The notes: a model not told the origin generated them from the letters alone. A DNA stretch of 64,000 nt from Streptomyces xinghaiensis S187 (GCF_000220705.2 NZ_CP023202.1:4928501-4992500), one strand, 5' to 3'. Shown: positions 7,283 to 16,160, counted from the first letter of the stretch. Made by a program: numbers and translations.

Positions 7283-9003
7283 GACGGCAGGATCCACACC
7301 GGGTTGGAGTAGAACCACAGGTCGCGCCACGGGTCGGCGTCGTCGACGGCGTCGATGGCGGGGCCGGCCGGGTCGGTCGCCGCGCCCAGCGCGCCGACGG
7401 CGGACCGGTTGCCGTCGGTGCCGCGCGTGCGGAGGTAGACGGGGCGGTCGACGCGGCCGAGGTCATAGGTGAGGCGGACGGTGCCGGTGTCCTTGTTCAC
7501 CTCGTAGGACTTGGCCACCCGGGCCGTCGGCGCGGTGAAGGTGTCCTGGTCGGTGACCGGGCCGGTCACCTCACCCCGGATGACGTCCACGCGGGCCAGC
7601 TTCGGGGTGAATCCGGCCCAGTTGGGGCCGCCGGCCAGGGCGACGTCCACCGACAGGGTGACCCGCGTGCCCTTGCGGACGTGCAGGGCGCCGCCGAGCG
7701 TGGCCCAGCGGCCGCCGCCGGAGACTCGGACGTCGAGGCCGCTGATGAGCCCGCCGTGGTCGACCCAGATGCGGCCGGCGCGGATGCCGTCCATGACCGC
7801 GGCGTAGGTGAAGCCGTCGGAACCGACGTGGGTGCGGCTGTACTGGCCGGGCCAGAAGTCGCCCTGCGTGACGTCGATCCGCCCGGCGTAGACGGGATCG
7901 TCGTAGCGGCCGTTGGCGCCGAAGTCGCCGCCGCCGCGGGCGGCGGTGTCGGCGTACACCTGGTGGGAGTCGGAGTTGGCGGTGATCCACCACGGGCGGC
8001 CCTCGGCGAGGAGGCTGTCCCACAGGCCACCGACAGTGGCGGTCATCCAGTCGAAGCCGCCCCAGGTGCGGTAGCTCTCCAGCGGGTAGCCGGGGAAGGA
8101 GTTGGCGCCCGGGCTGCCGTCGTAGATGCCGCGGGCGCGGCCCATGCCGAGCGGCTTGGGCAGGCCGGCCGCCTGGTGGCCGGGTGCCCCCTCGAAGCCG
8201 ACGGCGATCCGGTGGCGGCCGGGGGTGGCGTCGCGCCAGGCACGGATCTCGTGCGGGGAGTCGATGCCCTTGCGCGCCGGGTGATTGGCGAGCATCAGGG
8301 CGTCCTTGACCTTCCGCCGCTTCACCTGGTCGGCGAGGAAGGAGAGGCCGGCGACGGCGAGGGCCTCATTGGCGGGCGTGGAGGCACCGGCGCCCTTGAC
8401 GCCGCCGTCGTAGTCGGTCTCGAACTGCTTGAAGACGGACACCTCGTTGCGGCCGGGGTGGACGAAGACCGTGCCGTGCTCGGCGGCCGGGATGTTCCAC
8501 TCCAGGCCCTGGAAGACGAGGGTGTCCTCGTGGGCGGCGCGGGCTTCGCGGATGTCCGGGTTGACCTTCTCCACGCCGATCTTTGCGTGCGCCACGCTGC
8601 CGTGATCGGTGATGACCATCCAGTCCATGCCGTGCCGGGCGCCCTGGCGGACCTGGTCCACGACCCGGTACTTGCCGTCGCTGCTGTACTGGGTGTGGAT
8701 GTGGTGGTCGCCGGCGAGCCAGAGGAAGCCCCTCCTGCGGCGCCCGTTGCCCGCGGCCCCCGCGGGGGCCGCGGCCGCGGTGGAGGTCGGGGCGAGGACG
8801 GTGCCCGCGGCCAGTCCGGCGCCGAGCAGGCCCGCGCGGCGCAGCAGGCCGCGGCGCGACTGCTGCTCAGGGCTCAGGGCCTCGTCGGGGACGCTCGTGT
8901 CGAAGGCGGCGGGCAGAGCCTGCGGGGCCTCGTGGTCGTGGTCGTGCGTGTGTGCGTGTCCGTGGTGGTGATGGCCGTGCGCGTGACCGTGTCCGTGCCC
9001 CAT
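7279..9003 (-). CDS. Tat-exported PHP-domain protein with His-rich N-terminus
   Basis: 574 residues; ATG 9003 has AGGAGG 8 nt upstream. The first 24 residues contain 13 His in HGH/HAH/HDH patterns. A twin-arginine signal follows ('SRRGLLRRAGLLGAGLAAG') with an Ala-rich cleavage region. The PHP metal-binding core is then visible: 'GDHHIHTQYSSDG' (HxH), 'VITDHGS' (DH), 'GLEWNIP', 'ANHPAR' and 'ANSDSHQ'. PHP proteins use a tri-metal centre to hydrolyse phosphoesters. Actinobacterial secreted members are annotated only as PHP-domain phosphoesterases, with no fixed substrate. The His-rich tail ahead of the Tat signal is unusual and could collect zinc, nickel or manganese before export. The gene is followed by a translationally coupled partner. 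Confidence 0.83.
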   Translation of the reverse strand: MGHGHGHAHGHHHHGHAHTHDHDHEAPQALPAAFDTSVPDEALSPEQQSRRGLLRRAGLLGAGLAAGTVLAPTSTAAAAPAGAAGNGRRRRGFLWLAGDHHIHTQYSSDGKYRVVDQVRQGARHGMDWMVITDHGSVAHAKIGVEKVNPDIREARAAHEDTLVFQGLEWNIPAAEHGTVFVHPGRNEVSVFKQFETDYDGGVKGAGASTPANEALAVAGLSFLADQVKRRKVKDALMLANHPARKGIDSPHEIRAWRDATPGRHRIAVGFEGAPGHQAAGLPKPLGMGRARGIYDGSPGANSFPGYPLESYRTWGGFDWMTATVGGLWDSLLAEGRPWWITANSDSHQVYADTAARGGGDFGANGRYDDPVYAGRIDVTQGDFWPGQYSRTHVGSDGFTYAAVMDGIRAGRIWVDHGGLISGLDVRVSGGGRWATLGGALHVRKGTRVTLSVDVALAGGPNWAGFTPKLARVDVIRGEVTGPVTDQDTFTAPTARVAKSYEVNKDTGTVRLTYDLGRVDRPVYLRTRGTDGNRSAVGALGAATDPAGPAIDAVDDADPWRDLWFYSNPVWILPS

Positions 9004-9077
9004 GAAGATCCTCCTGGATACCGCCGCCCGTGCGCGGCTCCGAGGAGGATCGAGCCAGAAGATGAACGTTTAACGAC

Positions 9078-9932
9078 TCAGGGATGAGCCCCGCCCGCCG
9101 CCCTGCCTGCCCCGGCATGAAACCTCTGAGCGGAGGACATCCGCGGGTTCTCCAGGAGCGCCAGGGAGTCCGCCGGGCTGAGCGCCTGGCCGCGCAGGGT
9201 GCCGTACCGCTGTTGCAGCGCGCGGACCTCGGCGGGGCGCGTCACCGTCCGGTGACCGGTCCGCGCCACCACGGGCCGGTCCGTGGCGGGCTCCAGCAGC
9301 AGGAGCGGCCCGTCGGGAGCCGCGTGCTCCACCGCGTCCAGCGGCATCACCTGGAGCTGCACCCGTGGCAGCCGCGCCACCTCGGCCAGGTACGCGATCT
9401 GCCCGCGCAGCGCCTCCGGGCCGCCGTACGCGCGGTGCAGGACGGCCTCCTCCAGCACACAGGTGACCAGCAGGCCCGAGTCCCCGTGGAGCACTTGGCG
9501 GTGGGCCGCGGACGCGCTGACCTCGGCGTCGAGTTCCGTCGCGCTCGCCGTCGGCCGGAGGGCGCGCAGCACCGCCCGGGCGTAGTCGTCCGTGCACAGG
9601 AGTTCGGGCACGACCGAGGGCGCGTAGGCGTGCCAGGCGGCGATCACCGACGGCGAGGGACAGCCGGCCGAGCCCGCCGCCCGGACATGCTCGACCAGCT
9701 CGGCGGCGGCCGTCAGCACACCCCCGGCCTCCAGCGCCTGGTCGGCCCCGTCGAGAAACACGGGGCTCGGTGGCCGGCGCCCCTGCTCGGCCGCCGCGAC
9801 GGCGTGGCTGCTGTAGCCGATCGTCTCGCCGAGCTCGGCCTGTGTCAGCTGCGCCCGGCCGCGGAGCACCCCGATCTGCCGCCCGACACAGCGGAGCACT
9901 TCCCACCCGTCCACCTGCCCGTACGCCGTCAC
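9078..9932 (-). CDS. DUF5753-type XRE regulator, copy B
   Basis: GTG 9932 overlaps the TGA of the upstream gene (GTGA); 284 residues. The HTH ('RGRAQLTQAELGETIGYS') and DUF5753 domain ('PELLCTDDYARAVL', 'LLVTCVLEEAVLHR') are nearly identical to copy A. After 'SPADSLALLEN' the last 20 or so residues are unrelated to copy A, and the frame ends normally at 9078. It is a probable DNA-binding regulator, coupled to the 'RRARVEWAE' family gene. The small gene found between these two in copy A is missing here. Confidence 0.78.
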   Translation of the reverse strand: MTAYGQVDGWEVLRCVGRQIGVLRGRAQLTQAELGETIGYSSHAVAAAEQGRRPPSPVFLDGADQALEAGGVLTAAAELVEHVRAAGSAGCPSPSVIAAWHAYAPSVVPELLCTDDYARAVLRALRPTASATELDAEVSASAAHRQVLHGDSGLLVTCVLEEAVLHRAYGGPEALRGQIAYLAEVARLPRVQLQVMPLDAVEHAAPDGPLLLLEPATDRPVVARTGHRTVTRPAEVRALQQRYGTLRGQALSPADSLALLENPRMSSAQRFHAGAGRAAGGAHP

Positions 9933-10441
9933 TGGGCGGCCTCCGGGGAGATGCGGGCGAGTGCGGGGCGGGCCGGTTGACACGACTCCTGCTGGCCGAG
10001 AGCCAGTTGGCGTCGGCCGACGTCAATGAGCTGCTTCACCGCGCGTGGACGGCACAGCCGCCCGGGCACATCCACGGGCACTGGCCAGTACGAGCAGCCC
10101 GCAGTGCTTCGGACGCGATCCGGGCGTGGCACTCCGAGATGAGAGCCCGTGCCCAGGCAGGCGGCGTCCCGCTCCTCCCACCGGTGCGCTGTACGTGCCG
10201 GTACCAGCGCGTAGAACTGGCGGCGATGATGGTCGGCGATCACCGGCCCGCCGCACAGGGTGTCACGCAGGCAGGCGTCAATGGCTTCCTGGTCGCCGGT
10301 GCCGGCGGCGGCCTCGACGAGTTCCCGGCCGATACGGACAGCTGCGAAGCGCACACCGCATGCCAGCAGCGTGACTCCGGACTCGGCCCACTCCACCCGG
10401 GCCCGCCGACGGTCCGCCGCCGCGCAGAGCAGCCAGCGAAT
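9131..10441. repeat. Duplicated regulator block, copy B
   Basis: Direct-repeat partner of 2391-3992. It lacks about 350 bp that carries the 79-aa gene in copy A. Similarity stops at 9131 on the left, in the last codons of the regulator, and near 10441 on the right. Confidence 0.75.
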
Positions 10442-10537
10442 CACCGCGATGTCCTGGTCCCGCGGGCGGGGTGCGAAGGCGCCGTGCGTCGGCGGTCCGT
10501 CGGCCAGCGGTAGGTGCAGGACTTGTCCAACAGGCAT
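9929..10537 (-). CDS. Conserved Streptomyces hypothetical protein ('RRARVEWAE' family), copy B
   Basis: The start is uncertain: ATG 10537 (202 aa) or ATG 10663 (244 aa), neither with a strong ribosome binding site. The core (DRRRARVEWAE, GGPVIADHHRRQFYALVP, CLGTGSHLGVPRPDR) matches copy A closely. The C-terminus runs on past the copy A stop and ends 'RISPEAAQ', which resembles the tail of the 79-aa protein of copy A (HHVSPEATP). This suggests a deletion fused the end of that small gene onto this one. It is translationally coupled to DUF5753 copy B. The function is unknown. Confidence 0.65.
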   Translation of the reverse strand: MPVGQVLHLPLADGPPTHGAFAPRPRDQDIAVIRWLLCAAADRRRARVEWAESGVTLLACGVRFAAVRIGRELVEAAAGTGDQEAIDACLRDTLCGGPVIADHHRRQFYALVPARTAHRWEERDAACLGTGSHLGVPRPDRVRSTAGCSYWPVPVDVPGRLCRPRAVKQLIDVGRRQLALGQQESCQPARPALARISPEAAQ

Positions 10538-10766
10538 GCGGCCGTCTCGACTTGAGGCGTGACGGGCGTGTGAACTGGTCTCCACGGTGCAGCTCCCCGG
10601 TGTGTTTGCTGAGCGTGTGGACACGGCCGTGACCCTGAGGGGAATCGCGACCGGCACCACCATCGGCAGTCACGCTATGGAGCCAAGCGGTTACGTCCCA
10701 GCGTCGTAGTTCACCATTCGTCTGATCGCGGACGGGCCGGGCGGGACGCTTTGTCCTACTCCTCGT

Positions 10767-11993
10767 TCACAAACTCGGATCCACCCCGAGGCGCGCCGCC
10801 AGTCCCCGGAGCGGTGTGTTCCTGCGGCGTTCGGCCTCCAGCATCTCCCGCACGGTCGCAGCCGCCAGCGTCTGATACCTGATCCATTCCGGCTGTTCGC
10901 GTTCCACATCCAGCAGCGTGGCCAGTGCGCCGTCACCGTTCCCGGTCTGATACTGCGCCTGAGCCACATCAACGCGGTGTGCGGCACTGTGCACCGGGCG
11001 GGAAATCGCGGACAGATCGACCCGTTCGGCAAGAGCCAGGGCCTTGTCCGGTTGGTTCTCCTCCCCGGCGAGGGCGATGTTCACCTGCTGTGTCTGCACG
11101 TCCACTCGTGAAAAGGCGGTGCCGTAGAGGCGCACAGGACGCGAGCGGACGGCTGCTGACTCAGCGACGTTCAGCAACTCCTCCGCTTCGCTCCGCCGGC
11201 CACGCCGTGCGGCGGGTGTCGCAGCGGCGAGCAGCAGGTTCCCGTAGACGGCGAGCTGTGCTCTGTTCGCCTTCCGGAACGCCGGCTCCAGGTCCTCGGC
11301 CTTGCGCTCCGCGACCCTCTGCGCCTCCTCCCAGCGACCCTGACGCAGCAGGACCCAGGAGAGCGTGGACACTCCCATCCCGGACATCAAGGGGTCCGAG
11401 GCACGCTCGGCTGCTTCAAGCTGTGCCTTCACGGCCTGGAACGCCCAAGCCGTGTGTCCGGCCTGGGCCGCCAGGCAGGCTGCGAGCTGGTAGGCGAGAG
11501 CAAGTCTGGCCCACACCCGGGATGCCTCCGGACCGGCCGCTTCGCGTGTGGCGGCCCGCCCGTCCCGCAGCAGATGAGGAAGCTGGCAGGCGAGTGTGCT
11601 GTAAGCACCGCGCCAATAGAGGGAGGTGGCCTCCCCGACGGCGTCCGCCCACACGTCCGCCCGGGGCGGATCCTCGTCCACTTCGTCGATGGGGACTCCG
11701 GGGAGAGCGGTCACGTCCTGAATGGCGTCGCGGAGGGCGAGGAGCCCTCCCGTGGCGTCATCGGACTGATGGGCGGTGACGGTGGGACTGCCGAGGAGAC
11801 GTTCCAGTTCGGTATCCAGGGCGGCGGCGATCGCACGGAGAGTCGTGAGGCGGGCGGATTGCCGTTGCCCCTGTTCCAGCTTGCGGATGGTGTCCACATG
11901 GACCTCCGCCCGCGCCGCCAGTTCCTCCTGGGTGACGTCACGGAACTCCCGCAGGGCGCGGATACGGTCGCCGATACTGCTGGCTTTCACCAT
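10767..11993 (-). CDS. XRE-family regulator with TPR-like C-terminus
   Basis: 408 residues from ATG 11993. The N-terminal HTH is at residues 5-65 ('IRALREFRDVTQEELAARA', then 'TIRKLEQGQRQSARLTTLR'). The remaining 330 residues are helical repeats ('ALAYQLAACLAAQAGHTAW', 'GVSTLSWVLLRQGRWEEA', 'DKALALAERVDL') typical of Streptomyces HTH-TPR transcription factors, which often sense small ligands or peptides. Unlike the split pair at 4221/4626, this regulator is intact. It is divergent from the GNAT gene at 12098 across 104 bp, so it may control that gene or itself. Confidence 0.82.
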   Translation of the reverse strand: MVKASSIGDRIRALREFRDVTQEELAARAEVHVDTIRKLEQGQRQSARLTTLRAIAAALDTELERLLGSPTVTAHQSDDATGGLLALRDAIQDVTALPGVPIDEVDEDPPRADVWADAVGEATSLYWRGAYSTLACQLPHLLRDGRAATREAAGPEASRVWARLALAYQLAACLAAQAGHTAWAFQAVKAQLEAAERASDPLMSGMGVSTLSWVLLRQGRWEEAQRVAERKAEDLEPAFRKANRAQLAVYGNLLLAAATPAARRGRRSEAEELLNVAESAAVRSRPVRLYGTAFSRVDVQTQQVNIALAGEENQPDKALALAERVDLSAISRPVHSAAHRVDVAQAQYQTGNGDGALATLLDVEREQPEWIRYQTLAAATVREMLEAERRRNTPLRGLAARLGVDPSL

Positions 11994-12097
11994 GGTTGAC
12001 CCCCGGCCGGACGGTTCTTTTCCCCATCACGCTACGCGCGGCTGGAGCGGTGGGTAAGGGAACAGGGGAAGACGTGCCCGGAGAAGGGAACGGCGTC

Positions 12098-12643
12098 ATG
12101 CGTGAGGTGACGTTGGAACGGTACGCGGGACCGGAGGCCTCCGGGCAGCTCGATGCGTTCCTCCCGGCCTACAAGGAGATCTACGCCGAGCCCCCGTACT
12201 GCGAAGGCCCGCATGACGTTGCGGAGTTCGCCGACCGGTACCGGACGCAGACCGGGCGCCCCGGTATGCGCCTGGTCCTCGCCCGTGATGCGAAGGAGGT
12301 GGTCGGATTCACCTTCGGCTACCTGCTGCCGCCGGACACCGGATGGTGGAAGAACCTCCTGGAGCCGCTTCCGGCGGAGTTCACACGGGAGAACGGCGAG
12401 CGGACGTTCGTCGTCATCGAACTCGCTGTCCGCAAACCGTGGCGCCGACGCGGCATCGCCGCCGGACTGCACCGTACGCTCCTCGATGGCCTGAACGCCG
12501 AGCGCGTCACCCTCACGATGCGGCCCGAGCCGGAGGCCGCCCCGGCCCAGTCCGCATACGCCGCCTGGGGATACCGCAAGGTCGGCGTCTCGCATCCGTG
12601 GGAGGACGCCCCGTACTACGACGCGATGGTCCTCGACCTCTGA
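12098..12643 (+). CDS. GNAT-family N-acetyltransferase
   Basis: ATG 12098 follows GAAGGGA by about 9 nt; 181 residues. The acetyl-CoA-binding motif A is clear: 'ELAVRKPWRRRGIAAGLHR' (R/Q-x-x-G-x-A near residue 118). Around it are the family's beta strands 'MRLVLARDAKEVVGFTFGY' and 'TLTMRPEPEAAPAQSAYAAWGY'. It is a soluble enzyme that would transfer an acetyl group from acetyl-CoA to an amine. The substrate is unknown. It is divergent from the XRE-TPR regulator, a common arrangement for regulator and target. Confidence 0.85.
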   Translation: MREVTLERYAGPEASGQLDAFLPAYKEIYAEPPYCEGPHDVAEFADRYRTQTGRPGMRLVLARDAKEVVGFTFGYLLPPDTGWWKNLLEPLPAEFTRENGERTFVVIELAVRKPWRRRGIAAGLHRTLLDGLNAERVTLTMRPEPEAAPAQSAYAAWGYRKVGVSHPWEDAPYYDAMVLDL

Positions 12644-12843
12644 GCTCCGTCCACGAAGCGCGCGGTGGATTGCCGGCTTCTGGCCCGAAAGCCGATGGAC
12701 GAAACGGCAGCGTGACGTCTTCCGGCGGCCGAGGACCTCGACCACAGGGGCCTCGCCCACCTGGCCGGTGAAGCCGCTGCAATGCGTGCGTCGCCGGTCC
12801 CGTCCGGGACACCGGGCACGGCGACGCGGGACGATGCCGCGCT

Positions 12844-13206
12844 CTACGCGGTACCCGGCCCGTCGAGGAGCCGGAGCAGGACGGCGGCCTCCGCGCGGAG
12901 CCGGGCGGCGCGGTCGGCGTGTGCGGGTGCCGTCAACTGTGCTGCGGCGTCCAGCCGTTCTGCCGCCTCGGCGCGCACGACGTCGATCACATCGCGCTCG
13001 CTCAGCTCCTGCCGCGCCGCTTCGGTGGTACCGGCTCCGGCCGGTGACTGCTCCAGGGCCATGCCGCGGAGTCCGGCTTCGCCCACGGGCACCGCCTCGG
13101 CGTTGTCCAGCGCGGCCAGTGTCGCGCGCAGGGCGCTCACCGCCGCCTTGTCGCGGGCGCGCATCGCTTCCGGCAGGGCTTGACGCATACGGAGACGCAG
13201 AGACAT
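12844..13206 (-). CDS. GatB/YqeY domain protein
   Basis: The best start is ATG 13206 ('MSLRLRMRQALPEAMRARD'), giving 120 residues. The N-terminal helix 'AMRARDKAAVSALRATLAALDNAEAV' and the later 'ELSERDVIDVVRAEAAERLDAA' match the YqeY family, which is related to the tail domain of the GatB amidotransferase subunit that binds tRNA. It is shorter than the usual protein of about 150 aa. The function in bacteria is unclear; it is presumably cytosolic and tRNA- or translation-linked. It stands alone between convergent and tandem neighbours. Confidence 0.7.
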   Translation of the reverse strand: MSLRLRMRQALPEAMRARDKAAVSALRATLAALDNAEAVPVGEAGLRGMALEQSPAGAGTTEAARQELSERDVIDVVRAEAAERLDAAAQLTAPAHADRAARLRAEAAVLLRLLDGPGTA

Positions 13207-13305
13207 ACCGGTGACCCTAGGGACGGACCCCCGGCTCCACAACGCGATATCCGCGCGGCCGCCGGCCTGACGCCTGCCGGGAGGCCGGAGGCCGCGCGCC
13301 TCCCG

Positions 13306-14934
13306 TCAGGCCGAGGACAGCTGTTCCGCTATCTCCTTGATCCAAGCAGCCGTCTTCGCGGGGTCGTTGAGCGAGTCCGCCCACTCGTCGGCGGTCAGCC
13401 GGTGGTTGCCGGGGCCGGCTTTGAGGGCGATGAGGAGGGCTCTGGCCGAGTCCCGCATCTCGGCCGCTGTGGCGCCGCTCCCGCGGATGTCGGGACCCGC
13501 CGCCAATCCGTAGATCTTGCGTGCCATGGCCTGGCGTTCGCCGTTCTCCACCTTCTTCCAGAACTTCAGGGCCTCCTTCAGCGCGTCCTCGCGGGAGGCG
13601 GGCTCCGCCGGGGTCTCCTCCTCCGCCGCCCAGCGTTCGGGGTGGCGGGCCCCGTCGTAGCGCTTCATGCCCGCGCGGCCCGCCCGGTAGGCGGCGACGC
13701 CGAGGATGAGGCCGGCCGCACCCGCGGCGAGGCCCCAGCCGACCGGGTTGCTCGCCAGCCCGGCTCCTCCCGCCGTGGCGGCGACCGCCGTCACGATGCC
13801 GCCCGCGGCCTTGGTGGACTCGCCCACGGCGGTGGCCGCCTGCTTGCCCATCTTGTGGCGCTGCTTGCCGAGCGCGTACGTGTGTACCGTGTTCAGCGTG
13901 TTCACGTCCTCGGCGCGCCGGAGGTCTCCGGCGGCGTCGCGGGCGTCGCCCATCGCCGCCCAGGCCGCGTCGATGGCCTCGGAGACGCGCTCCAGCCGGT
14001 CCTCGCCCTCGTGGTCCCACTGCAGGTCCAGTGCGACGTACGCCTCGGCCGCGGCCCATTCGGCCTGCTCCCGCGCCTGGCTGAGCCGGGCCAGCGCTCC
14101 CTCCTCGGTGCGGTCGGGCTTGTCCAGCCCTTTCAGGGCACGGTATTTGCGGGCCGTCGTCCCGAAGCGGCTCGCGGCGCGGGCGCCCTTCACCGCGCCG
14201 ACGGCACCGGAGCCGATACCGCTCGCCTCGGCCGTTGTCATGGCGTTCGCCGCCTTCTGGGCCTTGGTCAGCTCCTTGGCGATGGCGAGGGCGTAGCTTC
14301 CCGAGCTGGCGGCGCCGACGACCGCGTCGGTCGTCTTCGAGGTGGACTTCTTGTCCGCTTCGTGGAAAGCGGCGCCCTTCTCGTGCTTCTTGGCGCTCTT
14401 CCTGGCTTTGGCCGCATCCATGCCGCTGAGCACGGTGCCGGCGGTCTCCGTGACGAGGTTCTCCGACGCGGCGGCGGTCCCCGAGGAGGCGGCCGAGTGT
14501 TTGAGCCCGTCGTTGACCGTGGCGGAGGCCTGCTGGGAGAAACCCGCGTTGGCGGGGACATGGACGCCCTTGACGAAGGTGTCGATGAATTCGAGGTTCT
14601 TCTTGACCCGGTCGAGGACCGCGGCGATCCGCTCGCGGTAACTCTTCGGTGCGGCGGACGCGTTGCCGTTCTCCGGCGCATTCCCTTGCGCCGTGTTCGC
14701 CGTGTTCGCCGTGTTGGCCGTATTAGCCGTGTTCGTCGTCTTCGCCGCGCCCCTGGCGCGCTGCACCGCCGCGGTCGCGGCCCGGTTGCCGGCGCCGGCC
14801 TGGATCGCGCGGAGGGCGCGCTCCGCCGGGTTTCCCGGCGGACTCCCTGTCCGGCTTCGGTCCCGGCGCTGCCGGTTCGGCGTCGGGGCGCTCACGGACG
14901 GCCGAGCCGGGGTGCGGTGGACCGGGGTGCTCAT
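13306..14934 (-). CDS. Large helical protein with eCIS-associated-like N-terminus
   Basis: 542 residues from ATG 14934 (AGGAG upstream). Residues 1-60 are disordered and basic, followed by 'ALRAIQAGAGNRAATAAVQ'. This resembles the 'LQ-x-x-AGN-x-A-V' stretch at the N-terminus of actinobacterial proteins linked to extracellular contractile injection systems (DUF4157 and related cargo). A five-fold Asn-Thr-Ala repeat follows, then about 400 residues of long helices and a glycine/alanine hydrophobic stretch near residue 410-440 ('GGIVTAVAATAGGAGLAS', 'GLAAGAAGLILGVAAYRAG') that could insert into membranes. No enzymatic motif is visible. No tail sheath, tube or AAA gene is nearby, so a role as an injected or membrane-active effector is only a hypothesis. 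Confidence 0.55.
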   Translation of the reverse strand: MSTPVHRTPARPSVSAPTPNRQRRDRSRTGSPPGNPAERALRAIQAGAGNRAATAAVQRARGAAKTTNTANTANTANTANTAQGNAPENGNASAAPKSYRERIAAVLDRVKKNLEFIDTFVKGVHVPANAGFSQQASATVNDGLKHSAASSGTAAASENLVTETAGTVLSGMDAAKARKSAKKHEKGAAFHEADKKSTSKTTDAVVGAASSGSYALAIAKELTKAQKAANAMTTAEASGIGSGAVGAVKGARAASRFGTTARKYRALKGLDKPDRTEEGALARLSQAREQAEWAAAEAYVALDLQWDHEGEDRLERVSEAIDAAWAAMGDARDAAGDLRRAEDVNTLNTVHTYALGKQRHKMGKQAATAVGESTKAAGGIVTAVAATAGGAGLASNPVGWGLAAGAAGLILGVAAYRAGRAGMKRYDGARHPERWAAEEETPAEPASREDALKEALKFWKKVENGERQAMARKIYGLAAGPDIRGSGATAAEMRDSARALLIALKAGPGNHRLTADEWADSLNDPAKTAAWIKEIAEQLSSA

Positions 14935-15143
14935 GGACGTGCCTCTCCTGGGCCGGACCGGGCGAGGGGAGAGTAGCCAGGCCCGGCCAACGGAAAGGGA
15001 GCAGCCGGGAAACGGTCCGCGGATGGTGTGCGACGCGTTGTGGCGGATTCCGCCGCACACGGCCGCGGCCCGCCGGCCGCCCCCGTGAACGGGAAACTTC
15101 CGGCGGGCCGTTGACGTCGCCCGGTGCGTCTGAGCCGAGTCGT

Positions 15144-15179
15144 GTCAGTCCAGTCAGTCCAGTCAGTCGAGTCAGTCGT
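15144..15179. repeat. Four 9-bp tandem repeats at the end of the Usp gene
   Basis: Four copies of GTCAGTC followed by two variable bases run through the stop codon region of the Usp gene (TGA at 15172-15174). It looks like slippage-prone simple sequence. No hairpin or protein-binding role is evident. Confidence 0.7.
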
Positions 15180-16065
15180 GTGGGACGACCGCGACCGGGA
15201 CGGAGCAGTGGTGCAGCACCGCGTGGGCGACGGCGCCGAGGTGGGTGCCGATGGGCGAGCGGCGGATGCGGCGGCCGATGACCACCAGGGAGGCGTCGCA
15301 GCCCGACTCCAGCAGGTGGTCGGCCGGCTTGCCGATGACCGCCTGGGCTTCGACCTCGACCCCGGGGAACTTCTGCCGCCAGGTGCGCAGGATGTCGGCG
15401 AGCTGGGCGGACCGCCGCTCGCCGAGCTCGGACTCCAGGTCGGCGGACTGGGGCAGGTCGCCGTGGGGCGCCACGCTCCAGCCGTGCACCACGCGCAGCC
15501 GGGTGTCGCGCCGCGCGGCGGCGTCGAAGGCGAACTCCAGTAGTTCGTCGCTGGGCGAGGACAGGTCCAGTCCGAGGACCACGTCCTTGTACGGGCTGGC
15601 GGCGGAGGTGCGGCCCGCCGGGTCCGGCCGGTGCTCGTCGCCCGCCTGCTCCCCGGCGCGGACCAGGACGACCGGCCGGCGGGCGTGGGCGGCGGTGGAC
15701 AGTCCGACCGAGCCCACCAGGAAGCCGGTCAGCCCCTTGAGACCGCGGGAGCCGAGGACCAGCAGCTCGGACTCGTCCGCGACCAGCGGCAGCACCTCCA
15801 CCGGGTGGCCGCGGAGCTGGTCCCTGGTGATCTCCAGGTCCGGGTGGCGGGTGCTGAGTTCTTCGGTGGCCTCGCGCGGGATGCGCTCGGCCCAGTGGCG
15901 CTGGACCTCGGGGCCGCTGCTCGGCGGGAGCGGGTACGGGAGCGGCTCCCAGACGTGGACGACGCGCAGCGGCAGTCCGCGGAGCTCAGCCTCGCGGGCC
16001 GCCCAGTCGGCGGCTGCGATGCTCTCGCGGGAGCCGTCGAGACCGAGGGTGACGGGACGGGACAT
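15172..16065 (-). CDS. Tandem-domain universal stress protein
   Basis: 297 residues with two Usp domains (about 1-140 and 155-297). The first starts 'VTLGLDGSRESIAAADWAA' and has the ATP-binding signature 'GSRGLKGLTGFLVGSVG'. The second has 'VVLGLDLSSPSDELLEFAF' and a degenerate end, 'IGRRIRRSPIGTHLGAVAHAV'. Two-domain Usp proteins are core members of the DevR/DosR dormancy regulons, where they bind ATP and help slow growth. The gene is at the left edge of the island. A weak palindrome at 16147-16160 lies 82 bp upstream. Confidence 0.88.
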   Translation of the reverse strand: MSRPVTLGLDGSRESIAAADWAAREAELRGLPLRVVHVWEPLPYPLPPSSGPEVQRHWAERIPREATEELSTRHPDLEITRDQLRGHPVEVLPLVADESELLVLGSRGLKGLTGFLVGSVGLSTAAHARRPVVLVRAGEQAGDEHRPDPAGRTSAASPYKDVVLGLDLSSPSDELLEFAFDAAARRDTRLRVVHGWSVAPHGDLPQSADLESELGERRSAQLADILRTWRQKFPGVEVEAQAVIGKPADHLLESGCDASLVVIGRRIRRSPIGTHLGAVAHAVLHHCSVPVAVVPHD

Positions 16066-16146
16066 GGTGGCTACCTCCAGGATTCGAACGCCGCGGTGAC
16101 GTCCTTGCTTCGGTTCCAGACTCGCAGGCGGGAGGCGGCTGTTGGA

Positions 16147-16160
16147 GGGCCGCAGGTCCC
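16147..16160. promoter_or_regulatory. Weak DevR-box-like palindrome upstream of usp
   Basis: GGGCCG-CA-GGTCCC resembles the better boxes of this region, but the half-sites pair best with a 3-nt spacer instead of 4. The rest of the 16066-16335 gap is G+C-rich and shows no other feature. Confidence 0.25.
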
